A stretch of DNA of 64,000 nucleotides from Streptomyces sp. NBC_01214 (GTDB lineage Bacteria; Actinomycetota; Actinomycetes; Streptomycetales; Streptomycetaceae): assembly GCF_026340975.1 (NCBI RefSeq), contig NZ_JAPEOS010000001.1, positions 4,931,001 to 4,995,000 of the forward strand. Reading direction: 5' to 3'. Shown in pieces: positions 16,384 to 24,849 of this stretch (within the stretch, counting starts at the first letter, position 1; each line of letters opens with the position of its first letter). A program made the position numbers and the translations under genes. The notes under the pieces are model-generated. The model saw nothing but the letters and a program-made list of their open reading frames with translations. It did no database searches and was not told the origin of the DNA.

Positions 16384-16784
16384 GGAGCCGACGGCATGGC
16401 CCCGGCCAGGTGGAGGCCGCCTACGGCCACTCAGCTGTGACCAGCGGCCAGCAAGGCACCAGGGAGCCGTGCGGACCGGAGCGCACCCCGGAGTCAGGCC
16501 GCTGCCCGCCTCTCATCGGCAACGGAGGCTGTTGTCCAAAGATCACTCCGGACCGGAGGTGCGGCTGGGGGACAGCACTGCCAGCGGGCACCCAGGCCGT
16601 CTCTTCCGGATCTTGCCGGGCCCGCGGCGCCCGAGTACGTCCCGTACACGGGCGCCCCTCCGCCTTGGCCCTGCTTCCCCTCGGCCCTGGAGCCCTGGGG
16701 GAGACCCCTGGCACCGGACGCCGCGGGCTCGGCCGGGCCACTCTGACGAGAGGACCTATGCGGCCGTCCTCCGCACCGGGGCCC
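16384..16784. other. Intergenic region with copy 1 of a dispersed repeat
   Basis: There is no supported gene. Bases 16633-16668 are 34/36 identical to 51588-51623 in the same orientation. Open frames on both strands here are rich in R, P and S, as expected of non-coding high-GC DNA. Confidence 0.6.
16633..16668 (+). repeat. 36-bp dispersed repeat, copy 1
   Basis: It begins GAGTACGTCC and ends GCCCCTCCGCCTTGG. It differs from the copy at 51588-51623 at only two positions (CGT versus AGG before ACACGGG). The preceding sequence TGTTGTCCAAAG around 16531 loosely resembles the CTGTCGTCAAAG before the second copy, so a longer degenerate element is possible. Confidence 0.75.
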
Positions 16785-17420
16785 TCAGGGCCGGCGTCCC
16801 GCCCAGGCCACGAGCCGGTCGATGGCCGGGGCCTCGGGGTCCAAGGCCACCACTTCTCCGAAGGGGATCCCCTCGCCGCGGGTTTCGGCCGGCAGCGCGC
16901 GACGTACGACGCCGATCACACGCTCGATGAGAGCCGGGTCCCAGTCCGGGTCCTGTCCGGTCGCCCTGGCCAGGTCCCAGGTGTGCACCGTGAGTTCGTG
17001 GGTGTAGACGGCCGCGGCAGCCGCGCCCGGGAGGACGCCCATCGGCAGACGCAGCTGCCGGCCGAGGATGTCCGGATCCGCCCACACCTCCGCGACCTCG
17101 CGGGCGCCCGGCACCCAGGCCGCCGCCCAAGCGCCGTCGGCGATCTCGTCGGCGAAGGACGGGACGCTGAACGGGTCCTCGCCGCGCCCGATCACCGAGA
17201 TCCTGCGGACGACGGCGACGAGGTGGCTCGACAGTCGCCGTACATCGAACTCCTCGCAGGGGGTCGGGGCGTCGTACTGATCGGGCCGGACCGCGGCCAG
17301 CGTACGCCCCGCCAGCTCGACGGCCGCGGCGAGGTCGGTCCGCGGATCGAAGGAGAACGGGGCGGCGACGGTACCGGTGGAGTCGGACGGGGTCTCGATG
17401 AGCTGCTCGGTCTTGTTCAT
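16785..17420 (-). CDS. TIGR03086-type DinB/mycothiol-dependent-fold protein
   Basis: A 211-aa protein of the maleylpyruvate-isomerase/DinB superfamily. FSFDPRTDLAAAVELAGRTLAAVRPDQYDAPTPCEEFDVRRLSSHLVAVVRR matches the TIGR03086 N-terminal helical bundle, including the first metal-ligand-type His. YTHELTVHTWDLARATGQ contains the conserved HxWDLA motif with the second ligand. Such proteins are often mycothiol-linked detoxification enzymes, but this subgroup is uncharacterised. Start ATG 17420 gives MNKTEQLIETPSD; the frame stays open further but overlaps the divergent regulator. The divergent WYL-type regulator gene and shared palindrome suggest it is that regulator's target. Confidence 0.85.
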   Translation of the reverse strand: MNKTEQLIETPSDSTGTVAAPFSFDPRTDLAAAVELAGRTLAAVRPDQYDAPTPCEEFDVRRLSSHLVAVVRRISVIGRGEDPFSVPSFADEIADGAWAAAWVPGAREVAEVWADPDILGRQLRLPMGVLPGAAAAAVYTHELTVHTWDLARATGQDPDWDPALIERVIGVVRRALPAETRGEGIPFGEVVALDPEAPAIDRLVAWAGRRP

Positions 17421-17437
17421 GGGTTCATCCTGTAAGC

Positions 17438-17464
17438 AAAAGTGGCCACCTTCTGGCCTGTTTT
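17438..17464. promoter_or_regulatory. Palindromic operator candidate, TIGR03086/WYL gap
   Basis: AAAAGTGGCCA (17438-17448) and TGGCCTGTTTT (17454-17464) are inverted at 9 of 11 positions around a 5-base spacer. The site is midway between two divergent genes, one of which encodes a DNA-binding protein. Confidence 0.5.
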
Positions 17465-17517
17465 CCGAAGAGAATGAAAGGCGACGACGCAGCACCCACG
17501 AAGGAGGAACAGGGCAC

Positions 17518-18409
17518 ATGAGAGCCGACCGGCTGGTGGCGACCCTGCTCTTCCTCCAAGAGCGCGGCCGCGTCACCGTCCCCGAAGTGGCCGCCGAACT
17601 GGAGGTGTCCGAGCGCACCGCGCGCCGAGACCTGGAGGCTTTGGCCGCGGCCGGCATCCCCGTCTACTCGCAGCGCGGCCGCGGCGGCGGCTGGTCCCTC
17701 GTGGGCGGGGCCCGTACCGACCTCACCGGGCTGACCGCGGACGAGATCCGGGCGCTCTTCCTCGTCACCGGCCCCCTGTCGGCCACCCCCGAACTGCGCG
17801 CCACGCTGCGCAAGCTGGTCCGGGCCCTGCCGCCGCCGATGCGGGCGCAGGCCCAAGCCGCGACCCGCGCGGGGGTCGTCGACGCCACGGACTGGTCCCG
17901 CAACGGGCATCGGCAAACCAATCGGTGAACGCACCGTCGACCCTCTCGGGCTCGTGGCCAAGGCAGGGGTGGACTACCTAGTCGCCGGTACCGACAAGGG
18001 CCTGCGCACCTTCCGGCTCAGCCGGGTCACCTCCGTCGAGCCGACCGGCGAACCGGTGACCCGGCCCCGCGACTTCGACCTCGCCACGGCTTGGCGGACG
18101 CTGTCCGGAGCCTTCCAGGACGGCATGCACGCGGTGACCGCCCGGGCCCGCGTGCACCCCGACACGCTGGACCTGCTGCAACGGTTCCTCGGCGGCCGCG
18201 TACGCGTCGGCGGTCCGCTGCCGGACGGCTGGACCGAGGTGTGGGTCGACGGCCCGGCCGCCAAGGCCCTGGCCGGACATCTGGCCGGGCTGGGAGCGCG
18301 GGTCGAGGTACTGGAACCGCCGGAGGTACGACAGTGGCTGGCCCGGATCGCCGCCGAACTCACGGGGATGTACGCGGGGGAGGAACCGCACGCACCCCAC
18401 GGCCAGTAG
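17518..18409 (+). pseudogene. HTH-WYL transcriptional regulator, broken by internal deletion
   Basis: The first part (17518-17928, after an AAGGAGG-type site) encodes a DeoR/YafY-like winged helix (RADRLVATLLFLQERGRVTVPEVAAELEVSERTARRDLEALAAAGIPVYS) and the start of the linker to DATDWSRNGH. It then stops, and the WYL domain continues in another frame (GERTVDPLGLVAKAGVDYLVAGTDKGLRTFRLSRVTSV) through the WCX-like C-terminal part to 18409. Roughly 30-40 residues around the DW...HP junction are missing and the frame changes near 17905. The intact relative at 34287 shows what was lost. The truncated N-terminal piece could still bind DNA. Confidence 0.85.
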
Positions 18410-18696
18410 CCGACGGCGAACCGATCTCGGTCCGGTCGCAGGTCACGGGGCCCGGACTCAGGGCCCGGCCGGGGATGGCCGGGGAGGGCCGTATCAACTG
18501 GAAGGGTTGCCACGGTGCAGGCAGCGCACGGCGGTGCTGGCCGGCGCGTGGCGTACGGCCGCCGCGAACCCGTCCAGCTCTCTTGACTTGGTGCAGAGAA
18601 GTCATCGAACGTGCGGCCGATACGGGGTCGGTCGGTGGGAATCCGCCGCCGAAACCCGGTGGCTCTTCGGGGTCGGCGCTGCGTACCTTCGGCCGC

Positions 18697-19422
18697 ATGG
18701 CTGACGACTGCTTCGGGCATCCATGGCTCGCCGCGATCTACGATCCGCTCGACCCCGACCGCAGCGATCTCGATGCCTACCTCGGGATGGCGGAAGAGTT
18801 CGGGGCGCGCCACGTTCTGGACATCGGCTGCGGCACAGGGGTGTTCGCGCTTCTCCTGGCCGACCGCGGGGCCGACGTCGTCGGCATCGATCCCGCCCAG
18901 GCATCCATCGACGTCGCCCGGGCCAAACCGGGCAGTGAGCGAGTGCGCTGGATCTGCGGTGACGCCACAGCCCTCCCGTCACTGAAGGTCGACCTCGCGA
19001 CGATGACGGCGAACGTCGCGCAGGCCATCGTTGATCCGGACACCTGGCAGAAGACGCTGCGGGGTGCCTACGAGGCACTACGGCCCGGCGGGCACCTGGT
19101 CTTCGAGACCCGTGATCCGGCCAGACGCACCTGGGAAGAGTGGACCCGCGAGAACTCCTACCGCATGACGGAGATCCCGGGCGTCGGCTCCGTCGAGAGC
19201 TGGGTCCAGCTGATCGAGGTGAGCTGGCCCCTGGTGACCTTCCGCTGGACCTACGTCTTCGCGGCGGACGGACAGGTGCTGACCTCGGATTCGACGCTGC
19301 GCTTCCGAGAGCGCAACGAGGTCGAGGCGGACCTGGTCGCCCATGGCTACGTGGTGCAAGGCGTGCGCGATGCGCCTGACCGGCCGGGCGGAGAGTTCGT
19401 CTTCCTCGCACGACGCCCCTGA
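18697..19422 (+). CDS. Class I SAM-dependent methyltransferase
   Basis: A 241-aa protein. HPWLAAIYDPLDPDRSDLDAYLGMAEEFGARHVLDIGCGTGVFALLLADRGADVVGIDPA carries motif I (VLDIGCGTG) and the acidic end of strand 2. FETRDPARRTWEEW is typical of a large actinobacterial methyltransferase group of unknown substrate, often linked to housekeeping or resistance functions. ATG 18697 was chosen because the similarity starts there; the open frame upstream to 18091 shadows the broken regulator. The 287 bases before it hold TTGACT at about 18584, a possible -35 element, and no gene. Confidence 0.85.
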   Translation: MADDCFGHPWLAAIYDPLDPDRSDLDAYLGMAEEFGARHVLDIGCGTGVFALLLADRGADVVGIDPAQASIDVARAKPGSERVRWICGDATALPSLKVDLATMTANVAQAIVDPDTWQKTLRGAYEALRPGGHLVFETRDPARRTWEEWTRENSYRMTEIPGVGSVESWVQLIEVSWPLVTFRWTYVFAADGQVLTSDSTLRFRERNEVEADLVAHGYVVQGVRDAPDRPGGEFVFLARRP

Positions 19423-19998
19423 TCCACAGTGATCCACGCCATGCAGGACAGGCGGCACGGTCCGTGAGGGGCGGGCGGGGCTGGAAGAGCGCCCCGTTCT
19501 TCACCGGTCAGGGAGGCTGTTCGTGCGTGCGGTTTGCGTCAGGATGCGTGTCCGGCAGGTTTGGTGGTTGTTTGCCTGCGAGGATCGTTCGGCTGGAGTC
19601 GGGGGATCCGCTGTGAAGCGACTGCCCTTGCGGCTCCGCCCCGTACGCCCCCGGCCGGCACCCCCCCGCTGGCCGGGGGCCCGCCCCGGCCAGCCCACCC
19701 CCCCCGGCTGGTCGGGGCTCTTTCATACGGAGGGGAGGGGTCGCCAGGCGGCCGTTTTCCCGGTTTTTCGCCCCCCTGTGGTGTCGACTCCAATGAGATC
19801 GCGAGCCGGGCTTGTGTGACTGCGCTGGCCTCACGCGGCCGTGCCCTTTCGTTCGGAGACGGCAACTGCGACTCCCTCTTCAGCAGTGCTGCATGGCGGG
19901 GCCCGGTATCCAACTGCGCTGGTTGTGGGGCGGCCGGTGCGCGGGTGCGCGGGTGGGCGCGGCGGGTGTGCTCGTCGGCGGTAGCGAGCCGGGGGCCG
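19423..19998. other. Low-complexity G/C-rich spacer
   Basis: No gene is supported. 19660-19720 is very rich in C and G with local self-complementarity (GGCCGGGGGCC near GGCCAGCC), so it may fold as a terminator for the preceding methyltransferase gene. Frames across it are proline/arginine-rich on both strands. Confidence 0.5.
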
Positions 19999-20244
19999 GT
20001 GTACTTCGGCGTCGGTAGCGGCCCGAACGCGCCGTCGACCACGCACTGGTCGGCCTACGACGGTCGGGCCCGCCGCCCGCGCGCCGTGGCCCTCCAGGCC
20101 GTGTGCGCGTGCGGATGGCGAGGAGCTGCCGAGCACCCGCGGGACCGGGCGACGGTCGGCGACCGGCCGCTGTACGAGGCGGACGAACACCTTGAGTACG
20201 CAGACCACGGCATTGACTCAGCAGCTCGGTACCACCCCGCGTGA
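19999..20244 (+). CDS. Small Cys-containing protein of mobile-element type
   Basis: Translation from GTG 19999 gives an 81-aa product, FGVGSGPNAPSTTHWSAYDG...AVALQAVCACGWRG..DRATVGDRPLYEADE. The CACGW motif and the THW(S/T)AY opening are, to my recollection, common in short proteins of Streptomyces integrative elements. The C terminus diverges after YEAD (EHLEYADHGIDSAARYHPA) and may have shifted frame, since the next frame overlaps here. The start is uncertain. Function unknown. Confidence 0.45.
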   Translation: MYFGVGSGPNAPSTTHWSAYDGRARRPRAVALQAVCACGWRGAAEHPRDRATVGDRPLYEADEHLEYADHGIDSAARYHPA

Positions 20245-20482
20245 GACGGACGGCATCATCGCGAGGAGCGCCGTGCCTGCGATACAGCAGGCTCCTCAGC
20301 GCGCGGGCATCGCGGCTGCGGTCTACCCGGCAGGTGCAAACGAGAGGCGGGATGGTCAGCTCGAAGGGCTGGTCCACATCTCGCTCGGCTCGGCCGACGC
20401 CTACGAACTCGGCCGCTGGCTCGAGGCGCACGGTGAGGTTCGGCCCGCACGTGGCCACGCCGACCGGGAGCACGTCGCGTGA
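20192..20482 (+). CDS. Hypothetical small protein
   Basis: A 96-aa frame from TTG 20192 (STQTTALTQQLGTTPRETDG..) whose C-terminal half, DGQLEGLVHISLGSADAYELGRWLEAHGE, looks like a real alpha/beta domain: strand, then a helix with an ELGRWLEAHGE pattern seen in short Streptomyces mobile-element proteins. It overlaps the previous frame by 53 bases. No motif gives a function. Confidence 0.45.
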   Translation: MSTQTTALTQQLGTTPRETDGIIARSAVPAIQQAPQRAGIAAAVYPAGANERRDGQLEGLVHISLGSADAYELGRWLEAHGEVRPARGHADREHVA

Positions 20483-20511
20483 GCCGCCCGCTCTGAACCT
20501 CTGAGGAGTTC

Positions 20512-20688
20512 TTGCTCCCTCACGAGGTCAAGCTCGGTGACCTCTTCCAGTTCGACGCTGCTTGGTACCCCGTGAAGCACATGGTGCCGGGCGAATGCAG
20601 CAGTCGGGTACTGCACTTCGACGCGCGCGCCCCGTACGTCACGACCCAGGCCGAGATCGTTGCGCGGCCGATCCCTGCCCCTGCGTGA
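20512..20688 (+). CDS. Small SH3-like hypothetical protein
   Basis: A 58-aa frame starting TTG 20512, after GAGGAG at a good distance. The product LLPHEVKLGDLFQFDAAWYPVKHM then SRVLHFDARAPYVTTQAEIVARPI has the alternating strands of small beta-barrel proteins that accompany Streptomyces mobile elements, typically a 'VGD...V..W..V..M' opening. It overlaps the start of the SDR pseudogene. Function unknown. Confidence 0.5.
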   Translation: MLPHEVKLGDLFQFDAAWYPVKHMVPGECSSRVLHFDARAPYVTTQAEIVARPIPAPA

Positions 20689-21460
20689 GACCCCTCTCCA
20701 GGCCCGACCGCTCCAGGGCCGCACCGCCCTCGTCACCGGCGGGGCCACCGGCATTGGCGCCGAGATCGGGCGCGCGCTCGCCGCCGCCGGCGCGACCGTC
20801 GCGGTCAACCACCTCGGCCAGGACCCCGATGCCCACACCCTCCTCGCCGCCTTCGAGCGAGACGGCAGCCCCGGGATCGCGGCGAACGCCGACCTCACCG
20901 ATCCCGGCGCCGTCCAGACCGTGGTCGAGCTCGTCCGCGCCCAGATCGGGCCCATCGACATCCTGGTGAACAACGCCGGCTCCTACCCCCGCGTCCCCTG
21001 GCAGGGCACCGACGAGGCGGCCTGGAGCTACTCCCTCGACGTGAACCTCACCGCTCACTAGCGCACCTGCCACGCCGTGACCCCCGGCGTGATCAATCGC
21101 CGCTGGGGCCGGATCGTGAACATCGGCAGCGTCAACGCCCGCGCTGGCCGGACGAACCTCGTCGCGTACAGTACCGCGAAGGCCGGGCTACTGGGCCTGA
21201 CCCGCTCCCTCGCCCGCGAACTGGGCCCGTACGGGGTCTGCGTCAACACGGTCATGCCCGGCGCCATCCAGGTCGAGGCCGAGAACGCGATCCCTGCCCA
21301 GCACCGCGCGCGCCCGGAGGACCAGATCAAGCGCCAGCGTGTCCCTCGCCGTGATCGGCCCGAAGATGTCGCGGCCCCGGTGGCGTTCCTCGTGGGTCCC
21401 TCCGTGTCGTTCATCACCGGGCAATCCGTCCACGTCGATGGCGGCTGGATGCTGCACTGA
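20660..21460 (+). pseudogene. Short-chain dehydrogenase with in-frame amber stop
   Basis: The frame encodes a full SDR: cofactor motif TGGATGIGAEIG, NNAGSYPR, VNLTAH, IVNIGSVNA, catalytic YSTAK with its Lys, and C-terminal FITGQSVHVDGGWML. A TAG at 21059-21061 interrupts it between VNLTAH and RTCHAVTPGVINRRWGRIVN, where relatives have an aromatic residue. Frame and spacing are otherwise intact, so one substitution (TAC or TAT to TAG) explains the break. Internal GTG 21077 could start a second fragment, but it lacks the NAD(P) site. The first start is unclear (TTG 20660 or later). Confidence 0.85.
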
Positions 21461-21490
21461 GACCGACATCGAGCAAGGAGAGAGACCGAA

Positions 21491-21928
21491 ATGAAGGAAC
21501 GAGTCCGCGCCGTCCTCGTCACCGCTGACGACACGATGCTGGTCATCCGCCGCACCAAGCCCGACGTCCCCACGTACTGGGTGCTCCCTGGCGGGGGCGT
21601 GGAGCCCAGCGACGAGTCGCGGGAGGCCGCACTCCATCGGGAGATCCACGAGGAGATCGCAGGGACGGCCGACATCGTGCGGATTTTCCACACGATGGAG
21701 TCCGACGACGAGCGTCAGCTCTTCTACCTCGCCCGCATCGCCACCTGGTCCTTCGACGATCGCACCGGGCCCGAGTTCAGTGCCGAGGGTCGGGGCGAGT
21801 ACGCGCTGGAGGAGATCCCGCTGACCGTGGAGGGGCTCGACGGAATCGACCTCAAGCCCGAGGAGATCGCCCACGTCCTCCGGGGCGCCATCGGCGCCGG
21901 CACGCTTCGGGCAGAGGCTGCGAATTAG
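21491..21928 (+). CDS. NUDIX hydrolase
   Basis: A 145-aa protein with the Nudix box GGGVEPSDESREAALHREIHEEI (consensus GX5EX7REUXEEXGU, with Ile-Ala replacing the usual final Gly). The preceding strand RVRAVLVTADDTMLVIRR and WVLPGG are typical. It probably cleaves a nucleoside diphosphate derivative; the substrate is unknown. AAGGAGAGAG precedes ATG 21491. It follows small mobile-element-type frames and a broken SDR; pSAM2-like integrative elements also carry a Nudix gene (pif), so the block could be remains of such an element. Confidence 0.88.
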   Translation: MKERVRAVLVTADDTMLVIRRTKPDVPTYWVLPGGGVEPSDESREAALHREIHEEIAGTADIVRIFHTMESDDERQLFYLARIATWSFDDRTGPEFSAEGRGEYALEEIPLTVEGLDGIDLKPEEIAHVLRGAIGAGTLRAEAAN

Positions 21929-22068
21929 CTGTCCATCTTTGTGGACTTGCCGTTGGGGGCAACGCCGAGGTGCGTTGGCCTCGACGGCGTCTACGGTGTG
22001 CTGCGGCTACTGGTTGCTGTGAGAACGTCCGCGCCCCCGCCAGGTCGGGGCATCCGCCCGTACCGGCA

Positions 22069-22108
22069 TACGGCGGTGCACCGCAGGGGGCTGCGGTGCA
22101 CTGCCGTA
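22069..22108. terminator. Hairpin between convergent NUDIX and MFS genes
   Basis: TACGGCGGTGCACCGCAG (22069-22086) and CTGCGGTGCACTGCCGTA (22091-22108) pair at 17 of 18 positions around GGGG. It lies between convergent genes. Confidence 0.85.
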
Positions 22109-22131
22109 CGGCGGTCTGCGGTCGAGGGGGC

Positions 22132-23412
22132 TCAGGCGGGCTCGGGGGCCCGGCGGCGGGTGCTGATCACCACGAGGCCGCCAATCACCGCGAGGGCCGT
22201 CAGGACGGCGGCGAAGACGGTCGCCCCATCGGTCAGGCCCACGGCGTCGCTCAGGTAGCCGGCGGAGACCGGAAGGATGCCGGCGGGGAGGTAACCGCCC
22301 ACATTGAGGGCCGCGTTGGCCTCGGCGAGCCGCTGCGGCGGCACGGTGGAGTTGAGCAGCGAGAGCCCGCCCAGCTGGCCCATCCCCTGCCCAGCGCCGG
22401 CCAGCAGTGCGGAGGCGATGAGGACCGCCACCGACGAGGAGTGCACGGCGACGACGAGGGCGGCCATGCTGAGGGTGGTGCCGGCCGCCCCGGTGATCAG
22501 GATGGTACGGCGGCGTAACTTCTGGACGGCGAACTGCACGCCGGTGGCCGAGAGGAACATGGCGAAGGCCATGACCCCTGCCACCACCCGGCTGGTGGTG
22601 CCGAGCAGGCCCGACAGGAGTGAGGGGCCGAGCGAGAGGACGAAAGAGGTGGCGGTGATGCCGGGGGCGAACACCGCGATACCCAGGACGAGTTGCAGGC
22701 CATTGCCCTTCGGTACGCCCGGGATGCGGACCCAGGCGCCCTTCGGGGGTGCGGTGGGCCGACGTACGGGCATGCGCAGCACCGCGAGGATCGCGGTCGT
22801 GAGCAGCACGATCTCGACGATGAAGACCGTGATGGTGGGGGCCGGCGCCGTCTCGGACAGGATGCCCGCGAGGAGCGGGCCGAGGCCCGCGCCGAAGACC
22901 ATGGCGCACGAGGCGAGCAGGGCGGCGAGGCGCTTGCGCGCCTGCCCGGCCACATCGGTCACCGCGGCCATGCCAGCGGAGACGACGGCGCCGACGGCGA
23001 TGCCGGTGAACAGACGGGCCACGATCAGCGCGTCCACCGACGAGGCGGTCGCGAAGATCACGCATGCCGCGACGCCGAGGGCGAGGGCGGGGAGGAGTAC
23101 GGGCTTGCGGCCGAGCCGGTCGGAGACCACGCCCGAGACGAGTAGGGACCCGAGCAGTCCGACGATGTAGAACGCGAAGATCACGGTCAGGGTGCCCTTG
23201 GAGAAACCGATGTCCTTCTGCCACAGCACGTACAACGGGGTGGCCGCGTTGGACAGGATGAACACCGCGGTGACGGGCCAGGCGGCCAGCCAGACCCACC
23301 AGGTAGGTGCCAGGGTGGCGGCGGCCGGGCCCGAGCCCTGTGCCATCTGCGCCGCTTTGGCGTGCCGCGCTCCGCACGCCGCGTACGTGGGCACCGTTCG
23401 ACTTTCCGACAT
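22132..23412 (-). CDS. MFS transporter
   Basis: A 426-aa protein with twelve predicted membrane segments. It has the MFS loop 2-3 signature SGVVSDRLGRKPVLLPAL after segment 2, and an equivalent half-repeat in the C-terminal half (GVQFAVQKLRRRTILITGA). The cytosolic break between halves is around MPVRRPTAPPKGAWVRIPG. It probably exports a small toxic molecule. The divergent ArsR-type regulator and the doubled palindrome between them suggest ligand-induced expression. The N terminus (MSESRTVPTYAACG...) is a 35-residue soluble tail; ATG 23412 is supported by GGAGGAAACG upstream. Confidence 0.92.
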   Translation of the reverse strand: MSESRTVPTYAACGARHAKAAQMAQGSGPAAATLAPTWWVWLAAWPVTAVFILSNAATPLYVLWQKDIGFSKGTLTVIFAFYIVGLLGSLLVSGVVSDRLGRKPVLLPALALGVAACVIFATASSVDALIVARLFTGIAVGAVVSAGMAAVTDVAGQARKRLAALLASCAMVFGAGLGPLLAGILSETAPAPTITVFIVEIVLLTTAILAVLRMPVRRPTAPPKGAWVRIPGVPKGNGLQLVLGIAVFAPGITATSFVLSLGPSLLSGLLGTTSRVVAGVMAFAMFLSATGVQFAVQKLRRRTILITGAAGTTLSMAALVVAVHSSSVAVLIASALLAGAGQGMGQLGGLSLLNSTVPPQRLAEANAALNVGGYLPAGILPVSAGYLSDAVGLTDGATVFAAVLTALAVIGGLVVISTRRRAPEPA

Positions 23413-23434
23413 GAGCGTTTCCTCCGTCGAGGTA

Positions 23435-23481
23435 TGTACGAGTTAAGTCGAACTTAGCAGTTGTACGATTCAAGTCGTACA
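23435..23481. promoter_or_regulatory. Two tandem palindromic operators, MFS/ArsR gap
   Basis: TGTACGATTCAAGTCGTACA (23462-23481) is a perfect 7-bp inverted repeat with a 6-base centre. TGTACGAGTTAAGTCGAACT (23435-23454) is a second, weaker copy with its start 27 bases away. Both lie in the 96-base gap between the divergent transporter and regulator genes. Confidence 0.75.
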
Positions 23482-23508
23482 TAGGATTCGGGTGATAAGG
23501 AGTGGCCT

Positions 23509-23889
23509 ATGTCAGCGACGACGCGATCAGTGACCACCATCAAGGTTCTGCCGGAGCCTGCCGGGCTCCCGGAGCCCCTTGCCGAACCGGCGGTGGGTGA
23601 ACTGCGGCTCGAAACGGTGCTGGGGGCGCTGAGCGATCCTCTGCGCCTGGGTATCGTGCGCAAACTCCTCCTGGAGTCCGAGGAGTTCGACCATTCCTGC
23701 GGGTGGTTCGGCCTGGACCGTCCCAAGTCCTCCCTCACGCATCACTTCAAGGCGCTGCGCGAGGCGGGCATCACGAGGCAGCGGCAGTACGGTCTGGAGC
23801 GGCGCAGCCACGTACGCGTCGACGACCTCGACGCGCGCTTCCCCGGACTCCTCGACCTCGTCGCGGACTGGACGCCGGCCTCGCGGTAG
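23509..23889 (+). CDS. ArsR-family winged-helix regulator
   Basis: A 126-aa protein: LETVLGALSDPLRLGIVRKLLLES is the ArsR-type helix 1-2, followed by CGWFGLDRPKSSLTHHFKALREAGITRQRQYGLERRSHVRVDDLDARFPGLLDLV, the recognition helix (SSLTHHFKALREAG) and wing. One Cys and the HH pair are visible, but no clear metal site, so the ligand is probably organic. GATAAGGAG precedes ATG 23509. It probably represses itself and the MFS gene through the tandem palindromes. Confidence 0.9.
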   Translation: MSATTRSVTTIKVLPEPAGLPEPLAEPAVGELRLETVLGALSDPLRLGIVRKLLLESEEFDHSCGWFGLDRPKSSLTHHFKALREAGITRQRQYGLERRSHVRVDDLDARFPGLLDLVADWTPASR

Positions 23890-23997
23890 TGGGGCGTGGC
23901 GGGCTCGCTGCAGTACCCCGTCCTCCTGGTCATCTCAGCCCTCGCTCTGCTGGGCCTTCTCAGGCAGCGTCTATCGGTACCGCTCCGGTCCGTGCGC

Positions 23998-24840
23998 CTA
24001 CGCCTGGACGCGTCCGCGGATGAGCGTGCCCCGCCCCATGGGGCCCGGCCACGAGCTACGTCACGTAGAGGAATTGACGGTTGTGTGCGGCTGGGCGGGG
24101 CGGCAGTAGCGGTGGATGAGCTCGGCATGCGCGGGGAAGCGCGCGATGAGCTCGTCGGGCCGGCCGAGGGTCATGTCGGCGTAGTCGAAGCCGGGCGCGA
24201 CGGCTTCGCTGATCAGGGCGTGGTCTCCAGCGGTGAGGTGGGAGGCCTTCCAGACGCCTCCCGGCACAGCGAGGGTGAGGAGCTGTCCTTGGCCAGGGTC
24301 CGGCCCGAGGACAGCGGTGGAGTGGCGGCCGTCGGGGTGGAGCAGGTGGTAGGTGATGGGTTCGCCGTGGTGGTGGAAGTGCAGGATGTCGGACCTGTTC
24401 AGGTGCCAGTGACCGATCGGGGACCAGTGGGTGAGCAGGTAGTGGATGGAGGTCAGTGTGTAGCGGTCCCCATGGGGTGTTTGGATCCGGGGGCGGTGGT
24501 CTGCCTGGAAGGTCCGGCGGAAGTACCCGCCCTCCACGTGGGCTTCCAGGCCTAGGGCGTCGATCCACTGGTGCGCTGTGAGCACGCTGTCCTCCTGCAG
24601 TCGTTGACGGGGCTTTCCTGGTGCCTGCGCTGTCCGCGACAGGGCCAGCAGTGAGTACCTGCTCCCGATGGGTCCCGGGCACTCGTGGGAGGCGCGGTTC
24701 ACCTTCGGCGTGGGGGAGCCGCCAGCCCTTGGGACCCGTTCTCGTCGGTTCCGGGCTGGTAGCCGAAGCCGACGGAGACACTTCACCGGCCGGGGAGCGC
24801 GGAGACTCTCGCTGCGCACTGTACGACTACGCCTGGACGC
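23998..24840 (+). repeat. 14-bp direct repeats flanking the cupin gene
   Basis: CTACGCCTGGACGC occurs at 23998-24011 and 24827-24840 in the same orientation, 829 bases apart, with the DUF985 gene between them. The preceding bases (GTGCGC versus GTACGA) also partly match. Confidence 0.55.
24061..24585 (-). CDS. DUF985-family cupin
   Basis: A 174-aa single-domain cupin: LEAHVEGGYFRRTFQ (family opening), SIHYLLTHWSPIGHWHLNRSDILHFHHHGEPITYHLLHPDG with the histidines of the cupin 1 motif, VPGGVWKASHLTAGDHALISEAVAPGFDYADMTLG with the cupin 2 region, ending in HAELIHRYC. The fold and the HFHHHGEP metal/substrate site suggest a sugar- or metabolite-binding enzyme; activity in this family is poorly known. 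GTG 24585 is chosen for its excellent GGAGGA site. The same frame is open upstream as far as 25836, running into the unrelated gene debris described next. Confidence 0.87.
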   Translation of the reverse strand: MLTAHQWIDALGLEAHVEGGYFRRTFQADHRPRIQTPHGDRYTLTSIHYLLTHWSPIGHWHLNRSDILHFHHHGEPITYHLLHPDGRHSTAVLGPDPGQGQLLTLAVPGGVWKASHLTAGDHALISEAVAPGFDYADMTLGRPDELIARFPAHAELIHRYCRPAQPHTTVNSST

Positions 24841-24849
24841 CACGGTTGA

